Translations under genes and position numbers: made by a program
DNA from: Chryseobacterium gleum
GTDB taxonomy: Bacteria; Bacteroidota; Bacteroidia; Flavobacteriales_D; Crocinitomicaceae
Length of the DNA: 9,183 nt
NCBI GenBank assembly: GCA_945877005.1
Contig: CAMCQL010000060.1
Location: 1 to 9,183 of the forward strand
Direction: 5' to 3'
Part shown: positions 6,641 to 9,183 of the stretch, piece after piece
Numbering within the stretch: the first letter of the stretch is position 1
Layout: every line of letters begins with the position of its first letter
Notes under the pieces: model-generated
What the model saw: the letters and a program-made list of their open reading frames with translations, nothing else
Databases searched by the model: none
What the model was told of the DNA's origin: nothing

Positions 6641-7543
6641 TTATGAGATGTTTCTAACCAAAATGTTTACTACAACACCTCCTAAAATTAAGAAAATACC
6701 AACGAATGACAAGTAAGGGAGGTGTTCATTAAAAAATAAAGATCCAACTATAATGGCGTAAATCGCACCTAAATACTGAAAAGGCGTGACAATTGAAATG
6801 TCGCCATGCATAAATCCTTTTGTCATTAATAGTTGAGCTATTTGGGTAAAGATACCAAGCAGCAATAGGTAGATCCATTCTTCTTTCTGTGGAAGAACAA
6901 ATTCGAATAGGCACCAAATCCCCATTATAGGTAAAGAAATCATAGGGAAATAGATGACAATATTTAGAGGGTTCTCGGTCGTTTTTAATTTGTTGACTGC
7001 CACATATGCAAGACCAGAGAGCGCTGCAGAAATAATTCCAAGTCCCATCCATTTCCATGTTTCAAAGGTGTGATTCGTAGTTGTTGATTTTGAAACACCT
7101 AATAGAATAACACCTATAAATGCGATTAAAATACAAATCCATTGCCATTTTTTAATTTTTTCTGAGAGTAGAATGGATGCAAATAATAATGTGAAAATAG
7201 GCGCTAAGTATTGTAACGTTGAGGCAATGGCAATGGGTAGTTTTTGAATAGTAAAGAAAAATAAGGTTAAGGCAAACATACCCGCGATACCTCTTAAAAA
7301 AAGCCATTTTCTATTGTTTCCCAATAGTGCTATTTTTTTTCGCTTTAAGATGAATGCGCTAATTGAAAAGGAGATCAATGATCGAAAAAAGACTAACTCA
7401 TGTGTTGGATAGGACGAATAAGTCGGAAGCACTGCAGTTCCAGCCGGCTGACTTAAAATTTTAACAATAAAATTTACGATCATAAAACATAGACCGGAAA
7501 GAGTGATGAATAAAATACTTTTTTTGTTAGGAGAGACTTCCAA
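6641..7543 (-). CDS. EamA/DMT-family inner-membrane transporter
   Basis: This 300-residue integral membrane protein has ten hydrophobic segments at about 9-29, 50-66, 80-99, 104-125, 133-150, 163-183, 193-212, 222-241, 249-270 and 277-296, arranged as two EamA repeats. HELVFFRSLIS (48-58) and the LAPIFTLLFASILLSEKI stretch (113-130) are typical of the family, as is the matching FQYLGAIYAIIVGSLFFNEHL in the second half. These proteins export or exchange small metabolites; the substrate cannot be read from sequence. The start is a TTG at 7541-7543: no ATG or GTG lies in frame between it and the upstream stop, and the next ATG (residue 21) would cut through the first membrane helix. It is probably the first gene of an operon with the DUF58 gene. 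Confidence 0.9.
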   Translation of the reverse strand: MEVSPNKKSILFITLSGLCFMIVNFIVKILSQPAGTAVLPTYSSYPTHELVFFRSLISFSISAFILKRKKIALLGNNRKWLFLRGIAGMFALTLFFFTIQKLPIAIASTLQYLAPIFTLLFASILLSEKIKKWQWICILIAFIGVILLGVSKSTTTNHTFETWKWMGLGIISAALSGLAYVAVNKLKTTENPLNIVIYFPMISLPIMGIWCLFEFVLPQKEEWIYLLLLGIFTQIAQLLMTKGFMHGDISIVTPFQYLGAIYAIIVGSLFFNEHLPYLSFVGIFLILGGVVVNILVRNIS

Positions 7544-7600
7544 TGTTAATTTTATGTTAATTATTTTAATTTTATGTTAAATTAAAGTTATTTATGTTAA
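7543..7600. repeat. 20-base-periodic direct repeats, TTTATGTTAA
   Basis: The 10-mer TTTATGTTAA occurs exactly at 7551-7560, 7571-7580 and 7591-7600, a strict 20-base period, and a shorter copy ATGTTAA lies at 7543-7549, overlapping the TTG start of the transporter gene. The first two full copies extend leftward to the same TTAATTTTATGTTAA. The array fills most of the 93-base region between the divergent transporter and FISUMP genes. The spacing is close to two helical turns, so bound proteins would line up on one DNA face. An operator role is inferred. Confidence 0.65.
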
Positions 7601-7636
7601 ATTTACATTATTAATAAATCAATAAAAATTCAAGCG

Positions 7637-8230
7637 ATGAAAACAATAAGCACTACACTATTTCTTGCTGTAATAGCATTTTCAGCGAATATAGTGATAT
7701 CTCAAAGAAGAGGAGCAGGAGTTACAGATGTAGATGGTAATTTTTACAAAACTATTCGAGTAAAAAAAACAGAATGGATGGCAGATAATTTAAGGACTTT
7801 GCATTATTCCAATGGACAAGCAATTGAATCAAATAGTGGAATTGGTTTTTATACTTGGTTAGAAATTACAAACGATCAGGGTGTGTGTCCGATAGGTTGG
7901 AGAGTCCCGTCAAATAAGGATTGGGACGAATTAGCAGATTATTTTGGGGGTGGAGATGTTGCCGCAATTGATTTAAAAGATAACTGGGATAAGTCATGGA
8001 TGGTTTCTTACCAAGAAGCAACTAATTATTCTGGTTTTTCAGCTCATCCACATGGGTATTTAAATGAAAATGGTAAATTGAACAACAAAGGTAAATATGC
8101 TTATTGGTGGTCATCAGAAGCTGCAGAAGAAGAAACAGCATGGGGAAGAGAAATAGGGTTTAATCAAGATATATTGTACAAAGGTCACGCTTCTAAAAAA
8201 GACGGATTGAGTGTTAGATGTGTAAAATAA
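7637..8230 (+). CDS. Secreted FISUMP-domain protein, shortened paralog
   Basis: This 197-residue protein has a Sec signal peptide (about 1-22, hydrophobic core LFLAVIAFSANIVIS, mature end near Q23) and no lipobox cysteine. The rest is one FISUMP domain (Fibrobacter succinogenes major paralogous domain, function unknown): VDGNFYKT (32-39), EWMADNL (46-52), CPIGWRVPSNKDWDEL (84-99), YSGFSAHPHG (131-140), AYWWSS (155-160) and the ending DGLSVRCVK. Compared with its neighbour it lacks the segment holding the AYCHYRND...YNW motif. The mature protein keeps two cysteines, C84 and C195, which could form a disulfide. There is no C-terminal type IX secretion domain, so it is probably periplasmic or surface-released by another route. 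The gene is 84 bases upstream of its paralog and may be cotranscribed with it. Confidence 0.92.
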   Translation: MKTISTTLFLAVIAFSANIVISQRRGAGVTDVDGNFYKTIRVKKTEWMADNLRTLHYSNGQAIESNSGIGFYTWLEITNDQGVCPIGWRVPSNKDWDELADYFGGGDVAAIDLKDNWDKSWMVSYQEATNYSGFSAHPHGYLNENGKLNNKGKYAYWWSSEAAEEETAWGREIGFNQDILYKGHASKKDGLSVRCVK

Positions 8231-8314
8231 GCGCTGTTTTCAGAGGGTATTACGATTTTCACACTTATTATAATTGTAAATAATTTGTTAATATTGCGCC
8301 AAAAATTGAAGGTA

Positions 8315-8962
8315 ATGAAAAGTTGTTTTATTATTGTTTACGCTATCCTTTTTTCTTCAAATAGAGTAGTTGGACAGAATCATGGGAATGGTGTAATTGA
8401 TGTAGACGGTAATAAATATAAGTCAGTTATCCTTGGTACTCAAGAATGGATGGAAGATAACTTAAGGGTATCTAAATACAGAAATGGACAACCTATTCCT
8501 TTTGTGGGTGATAGTACAGTATGGAATAACTGGAATTCTGGCGCATATTGTCATTATAGAAATGATAAAAATCATGGAGTTCTTTACAATTGGTTTGCAG
8601 TCATAGATGTGCGTAAGATTTGTCCTGTTGGTTGGCATATTCCTTCTGTAAAAGAATGGGATGTTCTAGCTCAAACTCTAGGCGGGGACAGTGTTGCTGG
8701 TGGAAAAATGAAAGCTAAGTTGCATTGGGAATTTCCTAACACAGGAGCTACAAATGAAAGTGGGTTTCACGCACTTCCAAAAGGTTCTTATGGTGTGAAT
8801 GGTTCTTTCAATGGTATTCATAAAAACGCGTATTGGTGGAGCTCCACAGAGAATGGTGAGTTGAGTGCTTGGGGACGGGAGGTTGGTTTCAATGAAAATG
8901 TGCTTTATTCAGGCCATGGTGATAAACGGGATGGTTTGTCAGTAAGATGTTTAAAAGATTAA
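8315..8962 (+). CDS. Secreted FISUMP-domain protein, full-length paralog
   Basis: The ATG at 8315 is preferred over a TTG at 8285 in the same frame, because it gives a normal signal peptide (MKSCFIIVYAILFSS, cleavage near G20-Q21) and has GAAGG two bases upstream. The 215-residue product is a signal peptide plus one complete FISUMP domain: VDGNKYKSVILGTQEWMEDN (30-49), AYCHYRNDKNHG (77-88), VLYNWFAV (89-96), CPVGWHIPSVKEWDVL (103-118), ESGFHALPKG (148-157), AYWWSS (172-177) and the ending DGLSVRCLKD. Mature cysteines are C79, C103 and C212; the last two align with the pair in the upstream paralog. The strong C-terminal similarity, for example AWGRE-x-GFN, shows a tandem duplication, now diverged. 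The transcript ends at the hairpin at 9019-9050. Confidence 0.92.
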   Translation: MKSCFIIVYAILFSSNRVVGQNHGNGVIDVDGNKYKSVILGTQEWMEDNLRVSKYRNGQPIPFVGDSTVWNNWNSGAYCHYRNDKNHGVLYNWFAVIDVRKICPVGWHIPSVKEWDVLAQTLGGDSVAGGKMKAKLHWEFPNTGATNESGFHALPKGSYGVNGSFNGIHKNAYWWSSTENGELSAWGREVGFNENVLYSGHGDKRDGLSVRCLKD

Positions 8963-8996
8963 TTTTAGCACTCGAATAATAAGTAGAAATTTAAAT

Positions 8997-9004
8997 TAAT
9001 TTTG
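8997..9004 (+). promoter_or_regulatory. Possible -7 box TAATTTTG upstream of the terminal gene
   Basis: TAATTTTG matches TAnnTTTG exactly, 58 bases before the ATG at 9063 and upstream of the hairpin terminator. No clear -33 box is seen at the expected distance, and AT-rich spacers yield such boxes by chance, so confidence is low. Confidence 0.35.
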
Positions 9005-9018
9005 TTAAAGTTAATAGG

Positions 9019-9050
9019 AAGAGTGTCCGAAATCGAGACACTCTTTTTTT
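9019..9050 (+). terminator. Hairpin terminator after the FISUMP pair
   Basis: AAGAGTGTC (9019-9027) pairs perfectly with GACACTCTT (9037-9045) across a 9-base loop, followed by a T run through 9050. This is a textbook Rho-independent terminator for the plus strand. It ends 12 bases before the ATG of the next gene, so it lies in that gene's likely leader. Confidence 0.9.
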
Positions 9051-9062
9051 ATGTTGATAGCT

Positions 9063-9183
9063 ATGGAAACGGTAAAACAATATTATTTTAAACGTTTAGA
9101 AGAATTAAGTATTGAATCTAAGCAATTGGAAAAGAAATCTAAAATTATTTTAACTGCTCGATTGCTGAGTTTTCTTTTGATTG
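9063..9183 (+). CDS. 5' end of a gene, possibly a membrane-anchored MutS-related protein (partial)
   Basis: An open frame runs from ATG 9063 to the window edge, giving 40 residues, so the gene is cut off. An alternative ATG in the same frame is at 9051, directly after the terminator T run, and is less likely. The visible part is a charged, probably coiled-coil helix, YYFKRLEELSIESKQLEKKS (7-26), followed by the start of a hydrophobic stretch LTARLLSFLLI. This pattern, a Y-x-x-R-L helix followed by RLL-x-FLLI, resembles the N-terminus of the MutS-family ATPases of Bacteroidota that carry N-terminal membrane segments. That match is from memory on few residues. That it is a real gene is likely; the family is tentative. 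Confidence 0.5.
   Translation, partial: METVKQYYFKRLEELSIESKQLEKKSKIILTARLLSFLLI

Noticed and set aside
6729..7058. A 109-residue open frame on the minus strand inside the transporter gene.
   Set aside because: It is a shifted-frame shadow of the EamA gene, whose own frame shows ten coherent membrane helices.
7543..7600. The phased repeats as a CRISPR array or replication iterons.
   Set aside because: The units are 10 bases with 10-base spacers of similar AT sequence, far too short for CRISPR, and no replication gene is nearby.
8285..8314. A 10-residue extension of the second FISUMP protein from a TTG start.
   Set aside because: The extension would put charged residues before a normal signal peptide; the ATG at 8315 gives a standard N-terminus.
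8231..8314. Search for a terminator or promoter between the two FISUMP genes.
   Set aside because: No GC-rich hairpin with a T run and no exact TAnnTTTG box is present, only weak AT-rich symmetry near 8264-8282.

Overview
This window looks like chromosomal DNA of an AT-rich member of the Bacteroidota, most likely order Flavobacteriales and possibly the Fluviicola/Crocinitomicaceae group. The reasons are low GC, starts without Shine-Dalgarno sequences, several matches to the Bacteroidota -7 promoter box TAnnTTTG, a DUF2795 protein and a DUF4301 protein of types common in this phylum, and a tandem pair of secreted FISUMP-domain proteins. The family-level placement is inference. I see no rRNA, tRNA, CRISPR array, insertion sequence or prophage gene, and no gap longer than 300 bases without a gene.

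Left part (1-2960): a PLP-dependent serine palmitoyltransferase-type acyltransferase (minus) and the ATPase YchF (plus) diverge from a 184-base intergenic region that is rich in GTATTT/AAATAC hexamers, including a 28-base interrupted palindrome over the predicted promoter of the acyltransferase gene. A bidirectional hairpin terminator separates ychF from a small DUF2795 gene (minus), which has its own well-formed promoter.

Middle (2959-7543): a methyltransferase gene and a PduO-type cobalamin adenosyltransferase gene form a probable minus-strand pair 18 bases apart. Divergent from them, only 28 bases away, is a DUF4301 gene whose motifs resemble sugar-nucleotide pyrophosphorylases. It converges on a minus-strand pair, an EamA-type transporter followed by a DUF58 protein, and the two stop codons share one TTAA.

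Right part (7544-9183): a 93-base region holds a 10-base repeat at an exact 20-base period. It is followed by two tandem secreted FISUMP paralogs, a strong hairpin terminator, and the truncated start of a gene that may encode a membrane-anchored MutS-related protein.

Most genes are ordinary core or accessory metabolic genes and do not form one system. The points most worth a second look are the two repeat-rich intergenic regions, the catalytic-looking motifs of the DUF4301 protein, the internally shortened FISUMP paralog, and the hairpin lying between a promoter box and the last gene.
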